Part shown: positions 21,647 through 29,356 of the stretch, one piece after another
Numbering within the stretch: the first letter of the stretch is position 1
Layout of the letters: every line of letters begins with the position of its first letter
Source: Caulobacteraceae bacterium
GTDB taxonomy: Bacteria > Pseudomonadota > Alphaproteobacteria > Caulobacterales > Caulobacteraceae
DNA length: 64,000 nt
Direction of reading: 5' to 3'
NCBI GenBank assembly: GCA_019695035.1
Contig: JAIBAU010000003.1
Coordinates: 124,001 to 188,000, forward strand
The notes under the pieces: generated by a model
The model's database searches: none
Told to the model about the DNA's origin: nothing
The model's input: the letters and a program-made list of their open reading frames with translations, nothing else
Translations under genes and position numbers: made by a program

Positions 21647-22012
21647 CTACTGCAGCCAGACCGAGGTCAGGCGACGGCAATCGGCGACCAGGCAGCCGGC
21701 CGGGTTGGCCTGGGGCTGGCCTTCGTAGGTGATGTTCAGGGTCCGGTTGCTGATCAGCGCCTGGGCGGCGAGGGCGACGGCCTTGTCAGCGATCGGATTG
21801 TTCAACTCGACGGCGAAGAAGATCGGCGGCGCGGTCAGCCCGCCGCCGGCGGTGGCGTTGCAGCGGATGTGGATGCGGTTGTTCAGGACCGCGACGTTGA
21901 CGACCTTGCACTCGCGGGAGATTTCGGCGGCGGCGGCCGGCGCGGGCAAGGTGACGGTGTTGGCGGTCATGGCGCTCGCCAGGGCCAAGGCCGTGATAAG
22001 GATGCGACGCAT
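21647..22012 (-). CDS. secreted protein of unknown function
   Basis: A 121-residue protein with a signal peptide (MRRILITALALASAMTANT ... APAAAAE) and a mature part of about 80 residues with four cysteines (RECKVVN, IRCNATA, AGCLVADCRR). Convergent with the regulator gene, their stops two bases apart. No family recognised. Confidence 0.72.
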   Translation of the reverse strand: MRRILITALALASAMTANTVTLPAPAAAAEISRECKVVNVAVLNNRIHIRCNATAGGGLTAPPIFFAVELNNPIADKAVALAAQALISNRTLNITYEGQPQANPAGCLVADCRRLTSVWLQ

Positions 22013-22074
22013 GGAATGTCCTCCCTCCAGGTCCGCACAGCCAATCATGCCGAACGCAGTTATGGCAACGCTTC

Positions 22075-22467
22075 ATGGTTGACGCGGGTAAGGGGGATGG
22101 CTGGACCGCCTCGGGCAAGGTGCGAGCGCGAGAGGTCGGCGGCGCGATCGACATCCAGATCGACGGCCTGACCACGCAGGCGCGCTACTACAAGCCGCTG
22201 ATCTACGAGTTCTTCCGCAAGCAGTGGCGCGGCGCCCGCCCGGCGTACGGCGACTTCTCGGTCGAGATCGTCATGGAGCATGTCGGGGATCCGCCGTGGA
22301 TGGACCTCGACAACCTGGCCAAGGCGCTGCTGGACGGGATCAAGGGATATGTCTTCCACGACGACGCCCAGGTGGCCCGCCTGCTGGTCGAGCGCCGCGA
22401 GGGCGAACGGGAGCGAATCCTGATCCGGGTAAGCCCGCGGGTGGGCTCAGGCGGCCCAGGGCTGTAG
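22075..22467 (+). CDS. RusA-like Holliday-junction resolvase family protein
   Basis: A 130-residue protein. PWMDLDNLAKALLDGIKG followed by VFHDDAQV is the RusA signature; Asp77, Asp79 and Asp96/97 correspond to the metal-binding aspartates of RusA. RusA genes are mostly phage-borne, yet no other phage gene is seen here, so this looks like a domesticated or core copy. Its last 21 bases overlap the convergent serine hydrolase gene. Confidence 0.85.
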   Translation: MVDAGKGDGWTASGKVRAREVGGAIDIQIDGLTTQARYYKPLIYEFFRKQWRGARPAYGDFSVEIVMEHVGDPPWMDLDNLAKALLDGIKGYVFHDDAQVARLLVERREGERERILIRVSPRVGSGGPGL

Positions 22468-24495
22468 CGCGCCCCAGACCGCAAGGACGCCGGCGAATAC
22501 CGCGAAACTGAACACGCCGAGGGTGTGGCGCAGCTTGCGCCAGATCGTCCACCCGCCGGCGGCGCCTCGAGCGGGCCTCCACGTCAGCGGCAGCAACACG
22601 ATCATGCCCAGCGTCATCAGCGCGCCCAGCAAGGCCAGCCAAGAGCCCCCGAGCACCAAGGGACCGGGCCAGTTGTAGAAGTAGCTGTTGTCGTAGCCCG
22701 AGGCGCTTTCGGCCCATTTGCCGAACAGAGCCGTGGCTCCCAGGAAGGCCGTGGCGGCGCCCAGCGACAGCAGGTTCGAGGACCGCTGCGCCGGCGAGGG
22801 TCGAACGTCCTGCCCGCGGCGGGTGAACGCTCCGAAGATAGTCAGGAACGCCGCGGACAGGCCCAGCAGCATCGCCAGGTTCAGCATGTCCGGGGATTTC
22901 AGGACGGGGGCTCGCTCGAAGGTCTGTGTTCCGGAGGCGCCCTCGAAGCTGACCGCCTTGCCGTTCTCGACCTTGAAGGTGACGCGGTTGCGCCCGTCCG
23001 TGGAAACGAATCCGTGCGGCCGCCCATCGGGTCGGTATTGGCGCGTGGCGTCGCCGGCGGTGACCAGCAGATATCCGGCCGGATCGACCTTCACCGTCGC
23101 GACCGAGAAGAACAGGTATACGAAGCCCTCGAGCCCGGTGTAGGAGCGCCGCGAGCCGAGGTAGCTGCCGTCATAGACCGCCGCGCGGGCGACCAGTCCG
23201 GGATCCGGCGTCAGCGGCACGTCCTGCACTGGCGCGTAGAAGCGGGCCACGATGTGGTTCGGCAGCCGGTCCACGAGCGGGCGACCGGTATTGGTATTGG
23301 TCGAAATGAAGACGCCGAGGTCCAGCTCGGGAACCACCAGCATGTTGGTGAAGTAATTCGAAAGAGCCCCGCCGTGCCCATAGGCGACGAAGCCTCCCGG
23401 CATTTCCAGTCGCTGGAAGCCGTGAGCCCAGCCGTTCACCCCCGGAGGAACGTCCATGACCGGCGTCCGGAACGCCTTCGCCGTGGCCGGGCCATAGACC
23501 GTGTTGCCGTCCAGGCTTCCGCCAGCCAGCTGCATGAGCATGTAGCGGGCCATGTCCGGTGCGGTCGTCGAGATGGAGCCGGCGGGGTCTATGGAGCCGA
23601 ACTCGAAGGGCGCGGGCGCGAACCCGGAGCCGGTCCAGGCGAATCCCTTGGACAGGCGGCGGGCCAGGTCCGCCGGCATGGGGGCGGGGATGCCCGCCCT
23701 CGCGGGGTAGGGCTGACGGTACGTGGTCGAGGTCATGCCCAACGGTTGGAACAGGTCGCGATCGGCCAGGGTGTCGAAGTCGGGCGCCCCTGCCGAGCGG
23801 GCCACGGCGTAGCCGACCAGGGCGACGCACCAGTTGCAGTAGGTCGAATAGGTTCCCGCCTCGCGGATGCGATTGGGGCGATGGCCCTTGAGGTATTCCC
23901 CCAGAGCGGTGACCCGACCGGGATCGGCGGCGAACAGGTGGCCCAGGGCGCTGTCCTCGAAGCCTCCGGCGTGACCCATGAGGTCGATCAGCCGGATCGG
24001 CTTGTGGAACCCCTGGTCGGGGATCTGCATGTCGGGGGGCAGATAGCGGTTGATCGGATCTTCCAGCTTCATGCGCCCCGCCTCGACCTCGCGCATCAGC
24101 AGGATCCAGGTGAAGGTCTTGGAGACGGAGGCGATGCGGAACAGGTCGCGGGCGGGGTCGACGGCCCGGTCCGGGGCCGCCATGCCGTAACCCTTGATGA
24201 GGATCGGCTTGCCGCCCTGCACCACAGCGACCGTTGCGCCCGAGACGTGGTCGGTCGCCATGGCGTCGCGAATGACGCCGTCAACAAAGGCCTCCAGCTC
24301 GGCAGGCGGAATCGGCTGGCCGGCCGCGAGCCGACCCGCGGGACGAGCGCCGACGGGACCTTCCGGGGCCGGGGCGACGCTTGCGACCGGAGCGGTCCGG
24401 GTCGGCGAGGGAACGGTCGCGGGGACCTGGGCAAGGGCCGGCGCGCACGCCAGCACGGACGCGGCGATCAGGGCCGGGAGCTTCGAGATCTTCAT
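22447..24495 (-). CDS. secreted serine hydrolase (beta-lactamase family) with C-terminal membrane domain
   Basis: A 682-residue protein with a signal peptide (MKISKLPALIAASVLACAPALA). The class C beta-lactamase-like domain spans about 65-430: SVSK at 123-126 (nucleophile Ser123, Lys126), a YCN motif in STYCNWCV for the second catalytic tyrosine, and GHGG for the third motif. A beta-rich region and four C-terminal membrane spans (for example LLGLSAAFLTIFGAF) follow. Likely a periplasmic-facing peptidase or esterase anchored in the inner membrane; beta-lactam hydrolysis is not implied. The C13 peptidase gene lies 23 bases upstream. Confidence 0.9.
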   Translation of the reverse strand: MKISKLPALIAASVLACAPALAQVPATVPSPTRTAPVASVAPAPEGPVGARPAGRLAAGQPIPPAELEAFVDGVIRDAMATDHVSGATVAVVQGGKPILIKGYGMAAPDRAVDPARDLFRIASVSKTFTWILLMREVEAGRMKLEDPINRYLPPDMQIPDQGFHKPIRLIDLMGHAGGFEDSALGHLFAADPGRVTALGEYLKGHRPNRIREAGTYSTYCNWCVALVGYAVARSAGAPDFDTLADRDLFQPLGMTSTTYRQPYPARAGIPAPMPADLARRLSKGFAWTGSGFAPAPFEFGSIDPAGSISTTAPDMARYMLMQLAGGSLDGNTVYGPATAKAFRTPVMDVPPGVNGWAHGFQRLEMPGGFVAYGHGGALSNYFTNMLVVPELDLGVFISTNTNTGRPLVDRLPNHIVARFYAPVQDVPLTPDPGLVARAAVYDGSYLGSRRSYTGLEGFVYLFFSVATVKVDPAGYLLVTAGDATRQYRPDGRPHGFVSTDGRNRVTFKVENGKAVSFEGASGTQTFERAPVLKSPDMLNLAMLLGLSAAFLTIFGAFTRRGQDVRPSPAQRSSNLLSLGAATAFLGATALFGKWAESASGYDNSYFYNWPGPLVLGGSWLALLGALMTLGMIVLLPLTWRPARGAAGGWTIWRKLRHTLGVFSFAVFAGVLAVWGALQPWAA

Positions 24496-24518
24496 GGTTC
24501 CCCCGTGTGCCGATCCCG

Positions 24519-25301
24519 TCAGGGACCGTGCTTGAAGTGCAGGCGCTGCATGGCTTCCGCGACACCGGAGCCGATCCGGACCTGGGGTTCGGATGGCGGA
24601 GCCATGCCCGTCTCGGTCTCCATCCGCGCCACGCAGGCCTGGGCCAGGGTGGCGAGCTCCGGGAAGGTGGCGGCCTTGGGCAGGCTCTCCAGAATGCAGG
24701 CGTCGAAGTAGGGATAGCGATTGCGCTCGCCGCAACCGAACGAGGTCCGGTCTGGTCGGGCCGCCGTGATGATCATGCGGTTGGGACGCATGGCCCCATT
24801 CACGAAGATGCCCGAGAAGCAGGCCGAGATGATCGCCACCGTGGGCCGCGGACCGCAGGCCCGCGTCAGGATCTGGTCCAGTTGGGCCGGGCTCAGCATG
24901 GTTTCCGGCCCGAACACCGCGCCGTCCGGGGCGCCGTGGGAGGTCAGGTAGAACAGGCAGCCGCCCTTTGCCTGGCGCGCCGCTTCGATCAGGCTTTCGG
25001 TGACCGCGGGCGGCTGGACCACGATGGACAGGTCGTCGCCGGCCTTGTCGGGTCGCAGGGAGAATTGGTGCAGATTGCGCCGGTCGAACCCGGCGCGGAT
25101 GAAGGCGGCGGAGACGTCCCGCCGCGCATTGTCGAAGGCCTGGGTGGTTCCCGTGTGACCACGCCAGTCGCCCGCCACGACAACGGCGGCCCAGTCCGAG
25201 AAGCCCGGGTCAGGTGCGTCGGCGCGCGCGCCCACGGCCCAGGTCAGCAGGGCCAGGCAGACCAGCAAGCTTTGGAGAAGACCCTTCGCGCCCCCCGGCA
25301 T
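24519..25301 (-). CDS. C13 family (legumain/caspase-like) peptidase, secreted
   Basis: A 260-residue protein with a signal peptide and a caspase-haemoglobinase fold. The catalytic dyad is visible: His122 in FYLTSHGAPDG and Cys161 in IISACFSGIF, with the typical preceding strand VAIISA. C13 members include legumain and GPI8. The ATG giving MPGGAKGLL was chosen; the start lies 4 bases after the sspB stop, and the serine hydrolase follows, so sspB, this gene and the hydrolase may form one transcript. Substrate unknown. Confidence 0.88.
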   Translation of the reverse strand: MPGGAKGLLQSLLVCLALLTWAVGARADAPDPGFSDWAAVVVAGDWRGHTGTTQAFDNARRDVSAAFIRAGFDRRNLHQFSLRPDKAGDDLSIVVQPPAVTESLIEAARQAKGGCLFYLTSHGAPDGAVFGPETMLSPAQLDQILTRACGPRPTVAIISACFSGIFVNGAMRPNRMIITAARPDRTSFGCGERNRYPYFDACILESLPKAATFPELATLAQACVARMETETGMAPPSEPQVRIGSGVAEAMQRLHFKHGP

Positions 25302-25305
25302 GGGT

Positions 25306-25797
25306 CTACTTCTTTCGGAACTTGTCCAGCGAGACGACCTTTGGCGCCTCGCCGTCTTCGCCGTCACCGGCGCCGGGACCGCCCGCGGGCTCGAGGGCGG
25401 CCGACAAGGGCTCCTCTTCGCCTTCCGGCGGTTCGAACTGCAACAGGAACTGGACGCTGGGATCGTAGAAGCGGGCGATGGCGGCGTAGGGAACGGACAG
25501 CTTCTTGGGTTGTCCGCCGAACTCCAGGGTGACGGAGAAGAAGGTTTCACCTGGCGCAAGATCCCAGAACCGGTGCTGCAGCACGATGGTCATCTCGTCA
25601 GGGTACTTGGAAGCCAGGTCCGTCGGGATCGACACGCCGGGCGCGCCGACCCGGAAGGTGATGTAGAAATGATGGGCCCCAGGCAGGCCGGCCGGTTCCG
25701 CCGCCCGCTTCAGCGCCGCTTTCACCACGCCGCGCAAGGCTTCCTGCGCCAGCGCCTCGTAGCGCATCTCATCGGTCGAAAAGGCGTCTTGCGTCAT
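25306..25797 (-). CDS. sspB: SspB-family ClpXP adaptor
   Basis: A 163-residue adaptor that binds the ssrA degradation tag and delivers tagged proteins to ClpXP. It shows the alphaproteobacterial SspB pattern: GAHHFYITFRVGAPGV, YPDEMTIVLQHRFWDL, GETFFSVTLEFGGQPKKLSVPYAAI in sequence (folded substrate-binding domain, about 1-120), then a flexible Gly/Glu-rich linker and a short conserved C-terminal ClpX-binding tail (VVSLDKFRKK). The tmRNA gene that encodes the tag is about 0.6 kb upstream on the same strand. Confidence 0.93.
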   Translation of the reverse strand: MTQDAFSTDEMRYEALAQEALRGVVKAALKRAAEPAGLPGAHHFYITFRVGAPGVSIPTDLASKYPDEMTIVLQHRFWDLAPGETFFSVTLEFGGQPKKLSVPYAAIARFYDPSVQFLLQFEPPEGEEEPLSAALEPAGGPGAGDGEDGEAPKVVSLDKFRKK

Positions 25798-25915
25798 TCA
25801 CTGCCTCACCCGCGCAAGCGGAAGCCCATCCAGCGCCAAACGGCGGCGGGCACCTTACACCAAGCCTTGGCGCGGCTGAACGGGCGCGAGCGATGAATCT
25901 GGCGCCGGGCGGCGG

Positions 25916-26248
25916 CTAGTCGCCCTTGCAGTTGGCGGCGCCGCCAGAGCAGACGCCGCGGTCCCGGACTTCCCGGAGGCCTTCCTGGGCCTCGCGAGCC
26001 TGGTCATCCCACTGGGCTCGCGTCTGACAGATTCTCTGACGGGTGCGCCCGCTGGTCACGCGTGTGCCTGTCGGGGGACGAACAGTGCGGCAGATGACCT
26101 TTTCAGGGTCCTGGTCGGCGCCGGTCGCATCCGCTGTCGTCGACGGATTGGTCATCGGCTCCGGCGGATTGGGCGCCGGGACTTCCGGCGCGGCCCAGGC
26201 GCTGGAAGCAAGTGTGAGCGCGCTGATCGTGAGCAGGGTGCGGATCAT
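25916..26248 (-). CDS. small secreted protein, paralogue of the gene at 26804-27124
   Basis: A 110-residue protein with a signal peptide (MIRTLLTISALTLASSAWA). The mature part holds PEPMTNPSTTAD, DPEKVICRTVRPPTGTR, RQRICQTRAQWDDQ and a Cys-containing end (DRGVCSGGAANC). The gene at 26804 has the same blocks in the same order. Such proteins are common in Caulobacterales and sphingomonads; function unknown. Confidence 0.82.
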   Translation of the reverse strand: MIRTLLTISALTLASSAWAAPEVPAPNPPEPMTNPSTTADATGADQDPEKVICRTVRPPTGTRVTSGRTRQRICQTRAQWDDQAREAQEGLREVRDRGVCSGGAANCKGD

Positions 26249-26370
26249 GACGCAGGCCTTTCGGACAGTTGCCGCGCAAGCCTAGTGAGCCGGGCGAGGC
26301 CTTGTCCCCCCATGCCTGCAGGGTTGAAGCAATTGCTGCGAGTTTTTGCTGGGCCCCGCGACCGCGGGCG

Positions 26371-26405
26371 GAAAAGTGAGGGGCTTCTGTTTCCAGGCGC
26401 CCCTC
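26371..26405 (-). terminator. Rho-independent terminator of the tmRNA gene
   Basis: On the minus strand GAGGGGC, a 14-base loop and GCCCCTC form a perfect 7-bp stem followed by ACTTTTCC. It lies just past the tmRNA coding piece, the right position to end its primary transcript. Confidence 0.65.
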
Positions 26406-26413
26406 GAGCCCAG

Positions 26414-26700
26414 CCCAGGGATCTGAACCCCTAGGACTTAATTTGAAAAGCGACTGACCGCATTACGCAGCCAGGCGAGCTTCTCCAGCGAAGTTATCGT
26501 TCGCAGTTAGTTTAATGACCCGGAACGGTGGGTCAGGCCGAGAGAAAGCAACACCTTTACACGTCCGTCGATGCTGATCGGCCCCAGGCTTCCCGCCGAT
26601 AACGCGGAGGAAGATTTTGGTGGAGCCGCCGGGAATCGCACCCGGGTCCGGTCCGCTTATTACGAGCGCGTTTATCTCCATAGTCGGGCCGAAGCCCGAC
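26414..26700 (-). ncRNA. ssrA: tmRNA, circularly permuted two-piece form
   Basis: Rescues stalled ribosomes and adds a degradation tag. The acceptor piece comes first (about 26700-26618): a hairpin GTCGGGC-TTCG-GCCCGAC, the T-arm CCGGG-TGCGATT-CCCGG, then CGGCTCC-A-CCA, so CCA is encoded at 26620-26618. A 32-base intervening segment (26617-26586) follows. The coding piece starts GGGGCCG at 26585, which pairs fully with CGGCTCC, continues with the D-loop-like GATCAGCATCGACGG, and carries the tag frame (resume GCG 26504; ANDNFAGEARLAA; TAA 26465-26463). A 7-bp hairpin at 26435-26414 closes it. The exact mature ends are estimates. Confidence 0.93.
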
Positions 26701-26706
26701 ACCCGC

Positions 26707-26735
26707 AATATAGGCGCGGGGCGGGTAAAATTGAA
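26707..26735 (-). promoter_or_regulatory. predicted tmRNA promoter
   Basis: Minus strand: TTCAAT (-35), a 17-base spacer, TATATT (-10). Transcription would begin about seven bases on, at 26700, exactly where the first hairpin of the acceptor piece starts. Confidence 0.65.
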
Positions 26736-26747
26736 GTTGCGGGCAGG

Positions 26748-26778
26748 AAAAAGGGCGCGGACCCTTCGGCCCGCGCCC
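26748..26778 (-). terminator. Rho-independent terminator upstream of the tmRNA promoter
   Basis: GGGCGCGG / CCGCGCCC stem (8 bp) followed on the minus strand by TTTTT. It ends the small secreted-protein gene at 26804-27124 and insulates the tmRNA promoter 13 bases downstream. Confidence 0.75.
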
Positions 26779-26803
26779 TCGGATTTCGCTGGGTCGACCG
26801 GAC

Positions 26804-27124
26804 CTAGCCGGAGCACTGACCCGGAGAGCAGGTGCCGCGGTCGCGGACCTTGAGGGCTTCCTGGGCCTCGCGCTCCTGCTGTTCCCACTGCTCGCGAGTC
26901 TGGCAGATGCGCTGGCGGTTGCGCGAGCTGCCCAGGCGGGTGCCCGTGGGCGGCCGCACGTTGCGGCAGATGACCTTGTTGGGGTCATGGTCCGAGCTGG
27001 TGTCGGCCGTGGTCGCCGGATTGGTCATCGGCTCCGGCGGGGCGGCGCCCTGGAGGCTCGGCTGGGCCGACGCCGCCGTGGCGAGGATGCCGGCCGCGCC
27101 GGCGATCATCAGCAGTCTAAGCAA
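26804..27124 (-). CDS. small secreted protein, paralogue of the gene at 25916-26248
   Basis: A 106-residue protein with a signal peptide (MLRLLMIAGAAGILATAASAQ). It shares PEPMTNPATTAD, DPNKVICRNVRPPTGTR, RQRICQTREQWEQQ and a Cys-containing end (DRGTCSPGQC) with the gene on the other side of the tmRNA. Probably a tandem duplication; both copies keep all four cysteines of the core, suggesting two disulfides. Function unknown. Confidence 0.82.
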   Translation of the reverse strand: MLRLLMIAGAAGILATAASAQPSLQGAAPPEPMTNPATTADTSSDHDPNKVICRNVRPPTGTRLGSSRNRQRICQTREQWEQQEREAQEALKVRDRGTCSPGQCSG

Positions 27125-27287
27125 GGAACTCCCCTTGTCTCTATGGCGTTCTTCGAGAGGCGTGCAGACACGCTAACGAATAACCTTCATCAATGCCAGC
27201 AATGGTCTGGAACGTCTCCACACGCGGCGCCAGCGGGTGCTCGTGCGTTCGTATACCATAGGTTGGATTGACGGCATAATCCTGAAC

Positions 27288-28166
27288 TCAGACCGGCAGG
27301 CGAGGCCAGTCCGGCGTCTGATTTCGGAACCATGTCAGCTGGCGTTTGGCGTAGCGACGGGTCTCCCGCTTCGCCGCCTCGAGGGCCGCCTCCAGCGCGC
27401 ACCGCCCGTCGACGACGGCCAGGAACTGCCGCAGACCGGTGGCCTTCATGGCCGGCAGGTTCGGGTCCAGATCACGCGCGGCCAAGGCCTCGACCTCGGC
27501 GAGGACGCCGGCGGCCAACATCTGGTCCAGGCGTGCATCACAACGCCGGTAAAGCACCTCTCGGTCCGGTTCGAGCACCACGCCCTCCCAGCGTCCGGGG
27601 TCCAGCACGGGGCGGGTGGCGGCCGCCCAGTCGCTCAGCGCCACGCCGGTGGCGGCATGGACGCTGAAGGCGCGCACCAGCCTCTGGCGGTCGCCGGGGG
27701 CGATCCGGGCCGCGGCGGCCGGATCGACCGCGGCGAGGGCGGCGCGGAAGGCGGCTTCTCCCTCGCTGTCCAGCTGGCGCGCGGCGTCGTCGCGGACCGA
27801 TTCCGGCACCGGAGGCACGTCGGCGAGCCCGCGCGTCAGGGCCCGGAAGTAGAGACCGGTTCCGCCCACAACGAAGGCCGGGCGCCCCTCATTCTCGAGC
27901 TCGGCCAGGAGGGCGGTCGCCGCGCGCAGCCAACGGCCCACCGACCAGCCGTCCGCCGCGTCGGCCACGCCGTAGAGCTGGTGTTCGGCAGCCGCTTCCT
28001 CGGCTTCCGAGGGGCGCGCGGTCAGCAACCTGAGGTCGCGGTACAGCTGCATGGAGTCGGCATTGATGATGACCCCCCCGGCGGCGCGTGCGCGGTCGAG
28101 CGCGTGCGCGGATTTGCCGCTGGCGGTCGGTCCCGCGATCAGGCGGACGGGCGGAGGAGACGGCAT
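27288..28166 (-). CDS. miaA: tRNA dimethylallyltransferase
   Basis: Transfers a dimethylallyl group to A37 of tRNAs reading UNN codons. It has 292 residues. P-loop GPTASGKS at 11-19, the substrate-binding [11 protein letters not shown] and LTARPS blocks, the [10 protein letters not shown] motif and the basic [14 protein letters not shown] segment are all typical. It is divergent from mrp across 68 bases. Confidence 0.96.
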   Translation of the reverse strand: MPSPPPVRLIAGPTASGKSAHALDRARAAGGVIINADSMQLYRDLRLLTARPSEAEEAAAEHQLYGVADAADGWSVGRWLRAATALLAELENEGRPAFVVGGTGLYFRALTRGLADVPPVPESVRDDAARQLDSEGEAAFRAALAAVDPAAAARIAPGDRQRLVRAFSVHAATGVALSDWAAATRPVLDPGRWEGVVLEPDREVLYRRCDARLDQMLAAGVLAEVEALAARDLDPNLPAMKATGLRQFLAVVDGRCALEAALEAAKRETRRYAKRQLTWFRNQTPDWPRLPV

Positions 28167-28234
28167 CGAGCTTCAGGCTTGTGTCAGGGGCGGCGCGCGC
28201 GGATATGAAGCCCCGGCTACCGAGGGCGCAAGCG

Positions 28235-29356
28235 ATGTCCGACTTTCCTTCCCGCGACACGATCCTGACGGCGCTCGATCAGGTCCCCGACCCGAAGTCG
28301 GGCCAGGGTTTGCGCAAGGCCGGCATGGTGCGCGGCCTGGCCATCGGCCCGGGCCGGATCGGGTTCATGCTGGAGGTGGCGCCGGCCGATGCGGACCTCT
28401 ACGCGCCGGTGCGCGCGGCTGCGGAGGCGGCGTTGCGCGCCTTGCCGGGTGTTGAGGAGGCGCGGGTGGTACTGACGGCGGAAGCCGGTCCGGGCCCCGG
28501 GCCGTCTCCGCGCTCGACGCCGGCGGGCCGCAGCGCCGCCCTGTCGCCCCAGGCGACTGCTCCCGCCCGCCCGGCCCCGGTTCCGCAAGGTCGGCCGGAG
28601 CACGTGAAACGGGTTCTCGCCGTGGCCTCCGGCAAGGGTGGCGTGGGCAAATCCACGGTGGCGGTGAACCTGGCCTGCGCCTTCGCCAGGCTGGGTCTGC
28701 GCGCCGGATTGCTGGACGCCGACATCTACGGCCCGTCCGCGCCCCTAATGCTGGGGCTGCACGAGGCCCCGGTCTACGGTGAAGACCGGAAGATGCAGCC
28801 AGCCGAAGCCTTCGGCATCAAGGCGATGTCGATCGGCCTGCTGGTGGACGCCGACAAGGCCATGGTCTGGCGCGGTCCCATGGCCTCCCGCGCCCTGACC
28901 CAGATGCTGACCGGCACCCGGTGGGGAACCGAGACCGAACCGCTGGACGTGCTGGTGGTGGACCTGCCGCCCGGCACCGGCGACGTGCACCTGGAGCTGG
29001 CCCAGAAGACGCTGCTGGACGGAGCGGTGGTGGTCTCGACGCCCCAGGAGATGGCGCTTGTCGACGCACGCCGCGCGGTGGCCATGTTCGGCAAGCTGCA
29101 GACCCCCGCGCCGGTGCTCGGGATCATCGAAAACATGTCCGGCTTCATCGCGCCGGGGACCGACGAGCCCATCCCGATCTTCGGCCGTGGCGGAGCCAAG
29201 GCCGAGGCGGAGCGCCTGGGCGTGCCGTTCCTCGGCGAGATCCCCATCGACCTGTCCCTGCGCGAGGCCGGGGACGCTGGTCGTCCGCTGACGGCGACCC
29301 GCCCGGACAGCGGAACGGCGCAGGCCTTCCTCAAGATCGCCCGGGCGCTGGCCTAG
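28235..29356 (+). CDS. mrp: Mrp/NBP35 family ATP-binding protein (ApbC type)
   Basis: Putative iron-sulfur cluster carrier ATPase, 373 residues. An N-terminal DUF59/MIP18-like domain (1-80) is joined by a Pro/Ala-rich linker to a ParA/MinD-type ATPase with the deviant Walker A SGKGGVGKS (132-140), the DADIYGPS block and LPPGTGDVHL. The segment after ENMSGF, where classical Mrp proteins carry CxxC cysteines that hold the cluster, reads IAPGTDEPIPIFG here and has no cysteine. The stop overlaps the stop of the convergent lipoprotein gene (CTAG). Confidence 0.93.
   Translation: MSDFPSRDTILTALDQVPDPKSGQGLRKAGMVRGLAIGPGRIGFMLEVAPADADLYAPVRAAAEAALRALPGVEEARVVLTAEAGPGPGPSPRSTPAGRSAALSPQATAPARPAPVPQGRPEHVKRVLAVASGKGGVGKSTVAVNLACAFARLGLRAGLLDADIYGPSAPLMLGLHEAPVYGEDRKMQPAEAFGIKAMSIGLLVDADKAMVWRGPMASRALTQMLTGTRWGTETEPLDVLVVDLPPGTGDVHLELAQKTLLDGAVVVSTPQEMALVDARRAVAMFGKLQTPAPVLGIIENMSGFIAPGTDEPIPIFGRGGAKAEAERLGVPFLGEIPIDLSLREAGDAGRPLTATRPDSGTAQAFLKIARALA

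Noticed and set aside
22525-24711. 728-residue open frame opposite the serine hydrolase gene
   Set aside because: High-GC antisense frame; the minus-strand gene has clear catalytic motifs and signal peptide, the antisense product has none.
26618-26660. T-arm and CCA resembling a tRNA gene on the minus strand
   Set aside because: No anticodon arm or D-arm precedes it in tRNA order; its acceptor strand pairs with GGGGCCG downstream, so it is the acceptor half of the permuted tmRNA.
26463-26888. 141-residue reverse frame ending ANDNFAGEARLAA
   Set aside because: Only the last 13 codons are translated, as the tmRNA tag; the upstream part is structured RNA and promoter.
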